Origin: Myxococcales bacterium | Lineage (GTDB): Bacteria; Myxococcota_A; Polyangia; Polyangiales; Polyangiaceae | Assembly (NCBI GenBank): GCA_903642325.1 | Contig: CAHJWM010000026.1 | Span: forward strand, 1 to 64,000 | DNA length: 64,000 bases | Direction: 5' to 3' | In this document: piece by piece, positions 6,763 to 15,596 of the stretch | Position numbering within the stretch: the stretch's first letter is position 1 | How the letters are laid out: the number at the start of each line of letters is the position of its first letter | Made by a program: the position numbers and the translations under genes | Notes under the pieces: model-generated | Told to the model about the DNA's origin: nothing | The model's database searches: none | The model's input: the letters and a program-made list of their open reading frames with translations, nothing else

Positions 6763-8304
6763 ATGCGTGTGCTTGTAAGCGGGACCGAACGAGTCAAGCC
6801 GGCTATTCCGGCCAGGCTGGAAATGGTGGAAGCCTTGAACTATCTAATCCCCGTGCCGCTGAGCGTCGAGCGCGCCACCGGCGTCTTTTACCTGACGCGG
6901 GCGACGGCAATTTTGGTGGAGCCCGCTAACGCGGAGCTGCTAGCGATCGCACGAGGTTTGGCCCACGAATTTCAGAAGTCGACCGGCCAAACCTGGACCG
7001 TCGCGAGCTGCGACGGGGCGCCGCGCGCAGGCAGTATTTATCTCACTACGGTTGGGGCCGACGCCAGCTTGAGTGAAGAAGGGTACCAGCTCGTCGTCGA
7101 TGCTCAGCGGGTGCGGCTGCAGGCGCCGCAGCCGGCGGGCTTGTTTCGAGGGCTGCAAACTCTTCGTCAGCTTTTGCCCCTCACGTTCGAGAGCGCCGCC
7201 GGCAGCGGACCCTGGCCCATTGCCGCTGTCACGATCCGCGACCGGCCGAGCTTCGCATGGCGTGGAGTCATGTTGGACGTTGCCCGCCACTTTTTCCCGC
7301 CCGTGGAAGTCGAGAAATTGATCGATCTCGCCGCATACTTCAAGCTGAACACGCTTCACTTACATCTCTCGGATGACCAGGGCTTTCGGATCGCCATCGA
7401 CTCTTGGCCCGAGCTCAGTCGCGTGGGCGGAAGGAGCGCGGTCGGCGGGGGTCCCGGCGGGTTTTACACACAATCGGAGTATGCCGCGCTCGTCGCCTAT
7501 GCCAAGGCCCGCTACATCACGCTGGTGCCCGAGATCGACGTTCCTGGTCACTGTAACGCCGCCCTCGCCTCGTACGCGGAGCTCAATCTCAGCGGTATCG
7601 CTTCCCCTCCGAGAACGGATACGCTCGTCGGTTACAGCTCGTTGTGCGTCGCTCATGACGCGACTTACGCGTTCGTGGCGGATGTCCTGCGGGAGGTGGC
7701 GGCGTTGACCCCAGGCCGCTACGTGCACCTCGGTGGCGATGAGGCCAAAGCCACGTCTGCGGCGGACTTCGACGCGTTCTTCGAGAAGGCACTGCCTTCG
7801 CTGCAAGCGGTAGGGAAGCGGCTGATCGGTTGGGACGCGCTCGGCCAGTTGCGGCAGGTACCCCCGCATACCGTCGTGCAGTACTGGATCTCGGATGACA
7901 ATGCTCGTCGTGCGCTGAGCCTGAACGCGAAGATCTTGATGTCGCCAGCCAGCAAAGCCTATCTGGACATGAAGTACGACTCGGCCACGACGCTCGGTCA
8001 GAGCTGGGCCGGCTACATCAGTGAGCAGGTGGCTTATGAGTGGGACCCGGCAGAGCTCGTGGCCGGCATTGGCGAAAGCGACCTAGTAGGCGTGGAGGCC
8101 CCGCTCTGGACGGAGACCCTGGAGACCCTCGCCGATCTCGAATACATGGCGTTTCCGCGTTTGATCGGCCACGCCGAGATTGCCTGGTCGCCCGCGAGCG
8201 CGCGCGGTTGGGACGAGTACAAGCTGCGTCTTGCGGCATTTGGGCCGCGTTTGCGGGCCTGGGGGGTGAATTTCTATGAATCCTCGGCGGTCCCCTGGCA
8301 GTGA
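6763..8304 (+). CDS. Beta-N-acetylhexosaminidase, glycoside hydrolase family 20
   Basis: GH20 enzymes remove terminal GlcNAc/GalNAc from glycans, chitin oligomers or peptidoglycan fragments by substrate-assisted catalysis. The protein is up to 513 aa. An N-terminal GH20b-type domain (about residues 20-150) precedes the catalytic barrel. The barrel shows H-L-H-L-S-D-D-Q-G-F-R, V-P-E-I-D-V-P-G-H and the catalytic Asp-Glu pair in H-L-G-G-D-E-A. Late W-x-E-T-L and tryptophans complete the active site. The start is either ATG 6763 or ATG 6823; the second begins right at the GH20b-like domain. I see no signal peptide in either version, which is unusual for this enzyme and suggests cytoplasmic recycling of sugars. 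The gene starts 8 bp after the Tudor-like lipoprotein and ends at the SDR gene. Confidence 0.9.
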   Translation: MRVLVSGTERVKPAIPARLEMVEALNYLIPVPLSVERATGVFYLTRATAILVEPANAELLAIARGLAHEFQKSTGQTWTVASCDGAPRAGSIYLTTVGADASLSEEGYQLVVDAQRVRLQAPQPAGLFRGLQTLRQLLPLTFESAAGSGPWPIAAVTIRDRPSFAWRGVMLDVARHFFPPVEVEKLIDLAAYFKLNTLHLHLSDDQGFRIAIDSWPELSRVGGRSAVGGGPGGFYTQSEYAALVAYAKARYITLVPEIDVPGHCNAALASYAELNLSGIASPPRTDTLVGYSSLCVAHDATYAFVADVLREVAALTPGRYVHLGGDEAKATSAADFDAFFEKALPSLQAVGKRLIGWDALGQLRQVPPHTVVQYWISDDNARRALSLNAKILMSPASKAYLDMKYDSATTLGQSWAGYISEQVAYEWDPAELVAGIGESDLVGVEAPLWTETLETLADLEYMAFPRLIGHAEIAWSPASARGWDEYKLRLAAFGPRLRAWGVNFYESSAVPWQ

Positions 8305-8330
8305 GGCCGGGCTCGGGTGAGTCTCCCGCC

Positions 8331-9248
8331 ATGAGCATCCTCGGACTAATCAAACCCAAAGGGCCGAGCGGCTACGGCTACGGAACGACGGCGGAGGTGG
8401 TTACGGAGGGCGTCGCGCTGAAGGGCCGTGACTTCCTCGTGACGGGCAGCACGGCGGGGCTCGGCTTGGAGACCGTGCGCGTGCTCGCGCAGCGCGGGGC
8501 ACGCGTGTTCGCGACCGGGCGCACCAAGCAAAAAGCCATGGCGGCGCGCGAGCGCGTTCCCGGTGTGATCGTCCCGCTCGAGTGCGAGCTTGGCGACCCC
8601 GCGTCGGTGCGCGCATGCGTCGCGTCTCTGAAAGCCGAGGGCGTGAAGCTCGACGCCATCATCGCCAACGCGGGCATCATGGCGCTACCCGAGCTGAAGC
8701 AAGCCTATGGCTACGAGCTACAGTTCTTTACCAATCACATCGCTCATTTTCTGTTGATCACGGAGTTGCTATCCGAGCTGAAGGAAGACGCCCGCGTGGT
8801 GGTGTTGAGCAGCGCCGCGCACAAGCGAGCGCCCAAGGTCGGCATCGACTTCGACAACCTGTCCGGCGCGCGCGGTTACAATCCGTGGCAAGCCTACGGG
8901 CAATCGAAGCTCGCCAATCTGTTGTTCGTCAAAGAGCTCGCAAAAAGGTTGCAGGGGAGCGCGAAAACCGCGAACGCCGTGCACCCCGGAGTGATCAAGA
9001 CCGGGCTGACGCGCGATATGAAAGCGCTGCGCGCAGCGTTCGTGGTCGCTTCCCCGCTCGTGCTGAAGAGCATCCCCGAAGGCGCCGCGACCCAGTGCTA
9101 CGTCGCCACGCGGCCGGAGCTCGCGAGCGTGAGTGGCGAATACTTTGCCGACTGCAACGTCGCGGAGTCGAGCGCCATCTCCCACGACGCCGCCTTGGCC
9201 ACGCGCCTTTGGGAAGAGTCCGAGCGCATCGTTGGAACGCTCGGTTGA
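8331..9248 (+). CDS. Short-chain dehydrogenase/reductase (retinol-dehydrogenase-like)
   Basis: This is an NAD(P)-dependent oxidoreductase of 305 aa with a classical SDR core. The nucleotide-binding motif is T-G-S-T-A-G-L-G (about residue 40), N-A-G-I-M-A follows, the active-site Ser is in L-S-S-A-A-H, and the Y-G-Q-S-K motif supplies Tyr and Lys. A ~35-residue N-terminal extension precedes the Rossmann fold, as in WWOX/retinol-dehydrogenase-like members. I chose ATG 8331; a GTG at 8301 overlapping the previous stop is possible. The substrate cannot be told from sequence. It is the last gene of the plus-strand run that starts with nadB. Confidence 0.85.
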   Translation: MSILGLIKPKGPSGYGYGTTAEVVTEGVALKGRDFLVTGSTAGLGLETVRVLAQRGARVFATGRTKQKAMAARERVPGVIVPLECELGDPASVRACVASLKAEGVKLDAIIANAGIMALPELKQAYGYELQFFTNHIAHFLLITELLSELKEDARVVVLSSAAHKRAPKVGIDFDNLSGARGYNPWQAYGQSKLANLLFVKELAKRLQGSAKTANAVHPGVIKTGLTRDMKALRAAFVVASPLVLKSIPEGAATQCYVATRPELASVSGEYFADCNVAESSAISHDAALATRLWEESERIVGTLG

Positions 9249-9402
9249 AGCCGGGTAGCAGAGCTCGACCGCGAGATCAGAGCGGGGCTCCCGGATGCGC
9301 TCCAGCCCAAAGGAGAAGCCGTCGCGCCGGGCTGAGGTCTTGGGAGCGAGGCCCATGCTCCGCGCTCAGCCGCAGTGCGCTGGCCGTCGCAGGATAGCGC
9401 CA

Positions 9403-9792
9403 TCAACGCGCGGCCCTCGCGCCGGGCGCGGGGATCGTGCTCGCAAAGCCTGGTTCGCCCGGCATGTGACCCATGCTTCGCCAGGCCGCGATCAGCTCGC
9501 CACGGTTCCGGTCATCGAAGACCGTAGGATCTTCGTCCGCTCGCTGTTTCGCGTAGCCTAGCCAGCGCGCCGCTGCGCGCGCATCGCCCAAGGCCAGGTG
9601 GGTGAGGCCGCGGTACAGTGCGTAGCTTGCGAACCCGCGCGCATCGAGAGCGCGCGCCGCTGGCTCGACCGCTCGAAATTGTGCAGCTGCCGTGGGATAG
9701 CGAGCGTCCGCATAAGCATCCATGGCGTCGTCGAGCCCCGAGTGGCAGCCCACGCCAACGCAGGCGAGCGATACCAGCAAAAGCGCGCGCAT
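9403..9792 (-). CDS. Small lipoprotein with TPR-like helices
   Basis: This 129-aa protein has a short lipoprotein signal (M-R-A-L-L-L-V-S-L-A-C-V-G-V-G-C) and then an Ala-rich helical region. Its D-A-Y-A-D-A-R-Y-P-T-A-A-A-Q-F-R and Y-R-G-L-T-H-L-A-L-G-D-A-R-A-A-A-R-W-L segments look like one or two tetratricopeptide repeats. The frame is open 189 bp further upstream, but only the ATG at 9792 gives a signal peptide. The function is unknown; TPR lipoproteins of this size often act as scaffolds in the periplasm. It is transcribed alone, opposite to the SDR gene. Confidence 0.65.
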   Translation of the reverse strand: MRALLLVSLACVGVGCHSGLDDAMDAYADARYPTAAAQFRAVEPAARALDARGFASYALYRGLTHLALGDARAAARWLGYAKQRADEDPTVFDDRNRGELIAAWRSMGHMPGEPGFASTIPAPGARAAR

Positions 9793-10196
9793 TTCCCTGC
9801 ATCGGCCATACCCCGCGCCAGTTGCTAGCTCGAGCGCGCGCGACAAGAGAGCTGCTTTCCTTCCTCCGTTGGGCCCGCGTGCCTGGGCACGCAGACCGGA
9901 TCGGCAAATCACAGCGCGGGCGCCAAGGAGAGCTAAGGCGGACACTATCGGCGGCGGTGCAGGCGAGCGCTCAGCGCACAAACGCGGTCAACGGACCATG
10001 GGGAAAGCGCCGTGCCGTACCCACGAAGACGAGCTAGCCCGGCCCTCGCAGTAGGCACGGCACGCCAAACCGCCGCGCCCCCCCGCACGGGCGCCCCGCG
10101 AACACCAGCACGTCCACTTGGCGGCCGGCGCGATGCCCATTGACTAATGCACGATTGGCCGGGCGCCGCGCGCCACGTGGAACGCGCGCTGTGCCG
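9793..10196. other. Gene-free stretch (404 bp)
   Basis: This lies between the small lipoprotein start and the end of the AI-2E-family gene. Short open frames exist on both strands but have no recognisable sequence. A 7-bp inverted repeat (GCGTGCC-TG-GGCACGC, 9877-9892) is the only structure I noticed. The promoter of the lipoprotein gene should be in here, but I could not pick it out. Confidence 0.5.
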
Positions 10197-11231
10197 TCAA
10201 TCGGGCGCACGCTGCTGCCGCTCGCGCTCTTCCTGGAGCATGTCCAAGCCTTCGATCGCACTGCGTACGAACAAGGGGCCGATGAGCAGCCCCCAGCCGC
10301 CGAAAAGGACGAGGCCGCCCAGCATGGCGATAAAGAGCAGTAAGCCGTGCATGCGTAGCGCGGCGTAACGCGAAAGAAGTGGCCGGATGACGTTATCGGT
10401 CACCGACACGACGAGTCCGATGATCAGCATCGTAATTGCCGCACCGGTGCGACCGCTGAGCCAAAGGCCGGCCGCGACGGGCACCCAGACGAGCCCCGAA
10501 CCGACCGAGGGAATGAGCGACGCAAACAAGGTGAGAACCCCCAGCACTAGTGCTCGAGGAACGCCGGTTATGAGATATCCGGCCGTTGCTACGCCGGCCT
10601 GAGCCATCGCCGTGAGCCCAACCCCGACGATCAGGCCGCGGCCCACCTCGGCGAACACGTTGGCGAGCCGCTGATGATTTCCGCGAGAGAGCGGCGACCG
10701 TTCAACGAGCCATCCCGTGAGGCGCTTGCCATCGACGAGAAACGCAAAGAAGGAGCCGCTGAAGACGACCAGGCTGACGACGACCAATGTCGCGGCCCCG
10801 AACACCGTGCGCGCAGCGCCGAACGCGTTCGCGCCGTACTGGCGAGCCAAGTCGAGAGCATACTTCACGTTTAGCTGTCGCAGCTGGAAGCCCCCACCGT
10901 CGGTGCCTTGTGACAGGGCTTTGAGCGCGTCGATTCCGCTCTTCGAGCCTGCAACGCTCTGAGCGAGCGCGACGGCGGCGCCAGAAAGTGAAATGAAAAC
11001 GAAGGCGAGGGGCAGCAGAAACGCGAGCGCAAGCAACACCGCGATCACCGCGGCGGCGATATTCCGCCGGTGCAGGCCCTTGGTGAGGCGCTGCTGAAGC
11101 GGCCAGGCGATGAGAGCGGCCCACGCTGCGAGCAATACGGGCGCCCAAAACGGCACCAGCACCGCGAACGCTGCGATAGCCATGATCCCGACTAACCAGC
11201 GTAACGCAACCGCCTCGTGCGACTGGGTCAT
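10197..11231 (-). CDS. AI-2E family (PF01594-type) membrane transporter
   Basis: This 344-aa integral membrane protein has about seven to eight hydrophobic segments: a pair at residues ~10-55, one at 60-90, a long soluble stretch, one at 150-175, then several between 205 and 330. The C-terminal block G-V-P-R-A-L-V-L-G-V-L-T-L-F-A-S-L-I-P-S-V-G-S-G-L-V-W is the conserved core of the family (P-x-x-G). Members include a reported AI-2 exporter (TqsA) and Na+/H+ antiporters, so the substrate is open. I placed the start at ATG 11231 rather than the GTG two codons upstream. It appears to be a single-gene unit. Confidence 0.88.
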   Translation of the reverse strand: MTQSHEAVALRWLVGIMAIAAFAVLVPFWAPVLLAAWAALIAWPLQQRLTKGLHRRNIAAAVIAVLLALAFLLPLAFVFISLSGAAVALAQSVAGSKSGIDALKALSQGTDGGGFQLRQLNVKYALDLARQYGANAFGAARTVFGAATLVVVSLVVFSGSFFAFLVDGKRLTGWLVERSPLSRGNHQRLANVFAEVGRGLIVGVGLTAMAQAGVATAGYLITGVPRALVLGVLTLFASLIPSVGSGLVWVPVAAGLWLSGRTGAAITMLIIGLVVSVTDNVIRPLLSRYAALRMHGLLLFIAMLGGLVLFGGWGLLIGPLFVRSAIEGLDMLQEERERQQRAPD

Positions 11232-11604
11232 GTGCACCTAGTTGAGGGCTTTGCCGACATGTTGGGGCTCCGGCGTGACGTCTGTCCCATCAGCGAGCGC
11301 CCCGCCTTCGCCCTGAGCCCCGGGGTTTGTTCGTCCTGATGCCAACGCGGCGCATCTTCAAGCGGAGCGGGCCTCGCTAAATTCGTGCCGGGCGCGTCGG
11401 GATCTCGCCGCGTGGGGCGTCCGGCTGGGGCGGGAAGGTCGAGCGGATTGAGCAAGCGTCCGAGCTTAGCCGATCAGCCGATGCTTCCGCGCCGGAGAAG
11501 CCAACTATGATGGATGGCTGCGGGAGGAGGCGCCTGTCTCGGCGCAGCTCGGCCGCTGTCGTGGCATTGTTTACGGCGCCGAGCGCCTCTGATAATTTGC
11601 CAAC
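11232..11604. other. Gene-free stretch (373 bp) between divergent genes
   Basis: This is the region between the AI-2E-family gene (minus) and the XRE-cupin regulator (plus). The long minus-strand frames here are mostly the mirror of the regulator gene. I see no hairpin terminator, no clear -35/-10 pair and no RNA gene. Confidence 0.5.
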
Positions 11605-12159
11605 ATGGCGGACCATAGCTCGACCATGCTTGCGGCCAATTTGCGGCGCCTCCGTGAACGGCGAAAGCTGACGCAGCAGGAGCTCGCCGAGCGCTCTGGG
11701 GTGCCGCGGCCGACGCTGGCGCACCTGGAGTCCGGCGAGGCCAATCCTACGCTGAGTGTGCTGGTGCGGGTGGCCGAAGCTTTGGGCACCAGCATCGAAG
11801 ATTTGATCGGTCGCGTGGAGGCGGCGGTCACCCTGCACCCGTGCAAGTCGCTCGGCGAGCAGCGCCGCGGCCGGGCGCACCTCACCGAGCTTGCGCCTGG
11901 CGCGTTCGCCGGCTTGAGCTTTCAGCGCGTCGAGCTGCCGGCGGGCGCGCGCTACGACACGCTGCCCGAGGCGCGCACGGGTCGCAGCTTCGTCACATTG
12001 GAAGCCGGAGAGCTGACGCTAGAGGCGGGCGGCGAGACACACCGCATGAACCGCGGCGACGTAGCGGCAATTCTTCGAGAAGTCGGCCACCGCTGCACGA
12101 ACGCGGGCGCCGTCCGCGTGGTCCTGTACAGCGTCACCGAAGGCTCAGCCGCCGGCTGA
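11605..12159 (+). CDS. XRE-family transcriptional regulator with C-terminal cupin domain
   Basis: This 184-aa DNA-binding regulator has two parts. Residues ~8-65 form a Cro/C1-type helix-turn-helix (L-R-R-L-R-E-R-R-K-L-T-Q-Q-E-L-A-E-R-S-G-V and then S-G-E-A-N-P-T-L-S-V-L). Residues ~95-180 form a cupin_2 barrel (P-A-G-A-R-Y, E-A-G-E-L-T-L-E-A-G-G, N-R-G-D-V-A-A-I-L). Family members such as PuuR and SutR sense small ligands in the cupin. The cupin here has few metal-binding histidines, so the ligand is probably not bound through metal. There is no obvious target gene next to it; typA is 174 bp downstream on the same strand. Confidence 0.88.
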   Translation: MADHSSTMLAANLRRLRERRKLTQQELAERSGVPRPTLAHLESGEANPTLSVLVRVAEALGTSIEDLIGRVEAAVTLHPCKSLGEQRRGRAHLTELAPGAFAGLSFQRVELPAGARYDTLPEARTGRSFVTLEAGELTLEAGGETHRMNRGDVAAILREVGHRCTNAGAVRVVLYSVTEGSAAG

Positions 12160-12333
12160 ATTCGCACAGATCCGTACACGTTTTCCCTGGTTGACAAAAG
12201 GCGACCGCCGCCTCCGCGCGCCCGCGCACGGCCCTGGCCAACCGTGTTCGGGCGCGGAGACCGGCTTCCGCTGCGGCCCGAAACCGACCGTTGCCTTGCG
12301 CAGACCACGGTTCCGGGCTAGCGATGCGCGCCT

Positions 12334-14157
12334 ATGTCCGCCGCGAATCTTCGAAACATCGCCATCATCGCTCACGTCGATCACGGCAAAACCACTTTGG
12401 TCGACGCAATGCTGCGTCAAAACGGCGTGTTCCGCGCCAACGAGGCCGTGACCGACCGCGTGATGGATTCGAATGACTTGGAGCGCGAGCGCGGCATCAC
12501 GATCTTAGCCAAGCACTGCAGCGTCAAGTACAAAGAATACACGATCAACATCATCGATACGCCCGGGCACGCGGACTTCGGCGGTGAGGTCGAGCGCACG
12601 CTGAAGATGGCGGACGGCGTTTTGCTCTTGGTAGATGCGGCCGAAGGCCCCCTGCCGCAGACTCGCTTCGTACTCTCGAAAGCGCTCGAGCTCGGGATGA
12701 CGGTGATCGTCGTGATCAACAAGATCGATCGTCAGGACGCGCGCCCGGACGACGTGCTGAACGAAGTATTCGACCTATTCTGTGAGCTGGAAGCCAGCGA
12801 TGAGCAGACCGAGTTTCCGACGCTTTATGCCATCGGTAAAGAGGGCATGGCCAAGCACGAGCTCACCGATACGTCGACCAATCTCGAGCCGCTGATGGAG
12901 ACCATCGTCAAGAAGGTGCGCGCGCCCAAGGTCGACGAGAATGGCCCGCTGCAGGCCTTGGTGCACAACACGGAGCATGACGACTACGTTGGGCGCCTGG
13001 CCATTATACGCGTCAACCGCGGCAAGATTGCCGTCAATCAGACGGTCGCCATGATCGGCGAAAAGAGCACCGTGAATCAGCGTATCAGTGCCATCTTCAG
13101 CTTCGAGGGCACCAAGCGCGTCAAGGTCGAGTCCGCCGAGGCCGGCGACATCGTTGCGCTTTCGGGCATGGAAGACGTGCAAATTGGCGACACCATCAGC
13201 GCGGTCGACAGGCAAGAAGCGCTGCCCCGCATCACGGTAGAAGAGCCGACCATCAAGGTCAGCTTCATGGTCAATACCTCGCCGCTGGCGGGTAAATCCG
13301 GGAAGTGGGTCACTTCTCGCCACGTCCGGGAACGCTTATTCAAAGAGGCCACGCGGAACCTCGCTCTGCGCGTGGAAGAGACGGTCGATGCCGACACCTT
13401 CTTGGTCTACGGCCGCGGGGAGCTGATGCTCGCCATCTTGGCCGAGACCATGCGCCGTGAAGGCTACGAGTTCTCGCTCGGCATGCCGGAGGTCGTGGTG
13501 AAGGAAATCGACGGCGTGAAATCGGAGCCTGTCGAGCTCGTGATCATCGACGTGCCTGATCAGTACGTGGGTGCCGTCAGCATGCGTCTCGGTGAACGCC
13601 GCGGCCAAATGATGAAAATGGCAAACCTTGGATTTGGCCGCGCGCGCATGGAGTTCAAAGTTCCGTCGCGCGGTTTGATCGGCTTTCGCTCGGCGTTCCT
13701 CACCGAGACGCGCGGTACCGGCCTGCTCAATTCGCTGTTCGGTGGCTGGCAACCGTACGGCGGGCCGATGCTCCGCCGCTCGAACGGCGCGATCGTCTCG
13801 GACCGCTTGGGCGTCGCTACGCCCTATGCCCTGTTTCACATTCAGCCGCGCGGCACCCTGCTCATCACCTCTAGTGCCAATGTGTACGAGGGGATGATCA
13901 TCGGCGAGCACAACCGTGACAACGATCTAGACGTGAACTGCGTTCGCGAGAAGAAACTCACCAACATTCGCGCCGCCGGCAAAGACGAAAACGTGGTGCT
14001 CATCCCACCGCGCGTGCTCTCCATCGACGCCGCTCTCGAGTTCATCGATCGCGATGAGCTCGTCGAAGTCACCCCTGACCAAATTCGCCTACGTAAGCGC
14101 GTGCTCGATTGCAACAAGCGCCCCCGCCGCGACGGCGACAAGAGCGAAAAGGCCTGA
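12334..14157 (+). CDS. typA: Ribosome-binding translational GTPase TypA/BipA
   Basis: TypA/BipA is an EF-G-like GTPase that binds the 70S ribosome and helps 50S assembly at low temperature and under stress. The 607 aa match the family length. The G domain has G1 A-H-V-D-H-G-K-T-T (residues 13-21), the R-G-I-T-I switch I, D-T-P-G-H-A-D-F, and N-K-I-D. EF-Tu-like domain II, two EF-G-type domains and the BipA C-terminal domain ([14 protein letters not shown] and the late E-N-V-V-L-I-P-P-R block) follow. The start at ATG 12334 places the G1 motif normally. It is monocistronic here, between the XRE regulator and a convergent SDR gene. Confidence 0.96.
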   Translation: MSAANLRNIAIIAHVDHGKTTLVDAMLRQNGVFRANEAVTDRVMDSNDLERERGITILAKHCSVKYKEYTINIIDTPGHADFGGEVERTLKMADGVLLLVDAAEGPLPQTRFVLSKALELGMTVIVVINKIDRQDARPDDVLNEVFDLFCELEASDEQTEFPTLYAIGKEGMAKHELTDTSTNLEPLMETIVKKVRAPKVDENGPLQALVHNTEHDDYVGRLAIIRVNRGKIAVNQTVAMIGEKSTVNQRISAIFSFEGTKRVKVESAEAGDIVALSGMEDVQIGDTISAVDRQEALPRITVEEPTIKVSFMVNTSPLAGKSGKWVTSRHVRERLFKEATRNLALRVEETVDADTFLVYGRGELMLAILAETMRREGYEFSLGMPEVVVKEIDGVKSEPVELVIIDVPDQYVGAVSMRLGERRGQMMKMANLGFGRARMEFKVPSRGLIGFRSAFLTETRGTGLLNSLFGGWQPYGGPMLRRSNGAIVSDRLGVATPYALFHIQPRGTLLITSSANVYEGMIIGEHNRDNDLDVNCVREKKLTNIRAAGKDENVVLIPPRVLSIDAALEFIDRDELVEVTPDQIRLRKRVLDCNKRPRRDGDKSEKA

Positions 14158-14188
14158 TCACCGCTCGCCGAGCCGCGCCCCTCGCCGT

Positions 14189-14914
14189 TCACTGCGTGAC
14201 GAGGTGGCTTCCCCCGTCGATTTCGTAAACGGAGCCGGTGATGAAGCCGGCGCTAGAGATGGTGGCGATGAGCTCGCCCACTTCCTCGGGAACCCCGATG
14301 CGGCGCACGGGTAGGGTGGCCCTGGCCGTTTCGAAGAGGGCGTCTCGCGTGGTGGCGGGCACGCCGTCCCACCACCGTGTCTCGATGATGCCGGGGCTGA
14401 CCGCGTTGACGCGGATCGGCGCGAGCTCGAGCGCCAGGACCGGAATCAAAGCTTCGATGGCTCCATTGACGGCAGCCAGGCCAGCGGTGCCGCGTACGAC
14501 GGAACGCGCGCTCGCAGCGGTCACGAAGGTGATCGAGCCGCCTTCGCGCACGTGGCCTGCCGCCACTTGGGCCACGGTCAGCTGGGCAATCGTCTTTTGC
14601 TCGAGCGCATCACGTACGTCGTTCAGATTGAGCTCGCGGAACAGGCCCGCGCCCTTGCCGCCGCTGACGCAAATGACCACATGGTCCACCGGGCCGCTGG
14701 CTTCGAAAGCGCGCTGCACCGAGTCACGATCGAGCGCGTGAACGACGGCGGTGCGGACTTGTCCGTACTCCGACAAGCGTTGCTCGGCGGCTGAGAGCTT
14801 GGCCCGGTCGCGGCCGGTGATGCTGACTTGCTGCCCCTGGACGAGCAAGGCGCGGGCGGTGGCCTCCCCGATGCCCGAGCTACCTCCAAATATCATCGCG
14901 TTTTTCCTGGTCAT
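14189..14914 (-). CDS. SDR family oxidoreductase, divergent from a TetR repressor
   Basis: This is a 241-aa short-chain dehydrogenase. It has G-G-S-S-G-I-G (coenzyme binding), V-I-C-V-S-G-G in place of the usual NAG, and A-S-A-R-S for the catalytic Ser. The usual Tyr-x-x-x-Lys motif is hard to find: the aligned region reads L-A-A-V-N-G-A-I-E-A, with no Tyr or Lys, so classic catalysis is doubtful. The C-terminal E-I-D-G-G-S-H is typical of the family. ATG 14914 is preceded by GGGAGAG; an upstream ATG at 14926 has no ribosome site. A TetR gene with an operator-like inverted repeat in the shared promoter region sits next door, which implies control by that repressor. Confidence 0.85.
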   Translation of the reverse strand: MTRKNAMIFGGSSGIGEATARALLVQGQQVSITGRDRAKLSAAEQRLSEYGQVRTAVVHALDRDSVQRAFEASGPVDHVVICVSGGKGAGLFRELNLNDVRDALEQKTIAQLTVAQVAAGHVREGGSITFVTAASARSVVRGTAGLAAVNGAIEALIPVLALELAPIRVNAVSPGIIETRWWDGVPATTRDALFETARATLPVRRIGVPEEVGELIATISSAGFITGSVYEIDGGSHLVTQ

Positions 14915-14937
14915 GCGCTCTCCCATTACGGAACTAT

Positions 14938-14970
14938 GAGTCTCGTATTATACGGGACGGAGAGTCTCGT
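14938..14970. promoter_or_regulatory. Probable TetR operator between the SDR and tetR genes
   Basis: The 19-bp element at 14940-14958 reads GTCTCGTA-TTA-TACGGGAC, an inverted repeat with one mismatch. A second copy of the GAGTCTCGT half-site occurs at 14962-14970, 24 bp from the first at 14938-14946, in the same direction. The cluster lies 24 bp upstream of the SDR start and 33 bp upstream of the TetR start. It overlaps where promoters for both should be. A TACAAT -10-like box for tetR lies at 14991-14996, which would give an almost leaderless tetR mRNA. Confidence 0.65.
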
Positions 14971-15002
14971 CAAGACCGGCCAAAGATCAGTACAATGGTT
15001 GC

Positions 15003-15596
15003 ATGCCCGATACGGCGCGTTCACCAGCCGGACGGAAGCGCAGTGCCGAGGCGCGGGTCGCAATCCTGGAAGCGTCGCTGTCGCTCCTGCGTCGGCGCAG
15101 CTACGCAGAGCTGAGCTGTGAGGCAATTGCCTCGGAGGCCGGCGTGGGCAAGCAAACCATTTATCGCTGGTGGAACAACAAGGCCGACGTCGTGCTGGAC
15201 GCACTGACCGAGCACGCGCGCGCCGTCACGGCCCCCGAAACCGGCACTCTGGAGGGCGATGTACGCGCATTTTTCGAGGCCACGTTTCGGCTCGCGCGGG
15301 GCACGCGCGGGACCGGGCCCGTGCTCAAGGGGCTGATGGCAGAGGCGCAGCTCGATGCGGCGTTCGCGCCGCGCTTCGCGGCCTTCATCGAAACCCGCCG
15401 CGCGGCCCTGCGTGGCGTGCTCGCGCGGCACCCAATTCCAGACGAGCGGGAGCTTTCCGCACTCGTGGACATGTTGTTTGGCGCTTTCTGGTACCGCCTA
15501 TTGCTCGGGCACGGTCCGCTCACGCCGGCGCTCGCCGCCACCCTCGGCAAGCTCGCTGCACGCGGCGCAGGCGCGGGCATACCGATTACGGACTGA
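15003..15596 (+). CDS. TetR/AcrR-family transcriptional repressor
   Basis: This 197-aa protein has the TetR helix-turn-helix at residues ~15-65: A-R-V-A-I-L-E-A-S, A-I-A-S-E-A-G-V-G-K-Q-T-I-Y-R-W-W and N-K-A-D-V-V. The rest is helical, with a C-terminal domain like TetR_C_11/16 types (F-F-E-A-T-F ... L-V-D-M-L-F-G-A-F-W-Y-R-L-L). It should bind as a dimer to the inverted repeat in the divergent promoter and repress the neighbouring SDR and itself. The ligand is unknown. Its last 11 bp overlap the end of hflX on the other strand. Confidence 0.9.
   Translation: MPDTARSPAGRKRSAEARVAILEASLSLLRRRSYAELSCEAIASEAGVGKQTIYRWWNNKADVVLDALTEHARAVTAPETGTLEGDVRAFFEATFRLARGTRGTGPVLKGLMAEAQLDAAFAPRFAAFIETRRAALRGVLARHPIPDERELSALVDMLFGAFWYRLLLGHGPLTPALAATLGKLAARGAGAGIPITD

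Noticed and set aside
11377-11880. 167-codon minus-strand frame upstream of the XRE regulator
   Set aside because: Half of it is antisense to the XRE-cupin gene and the rest is low-complexity with no family similarity.
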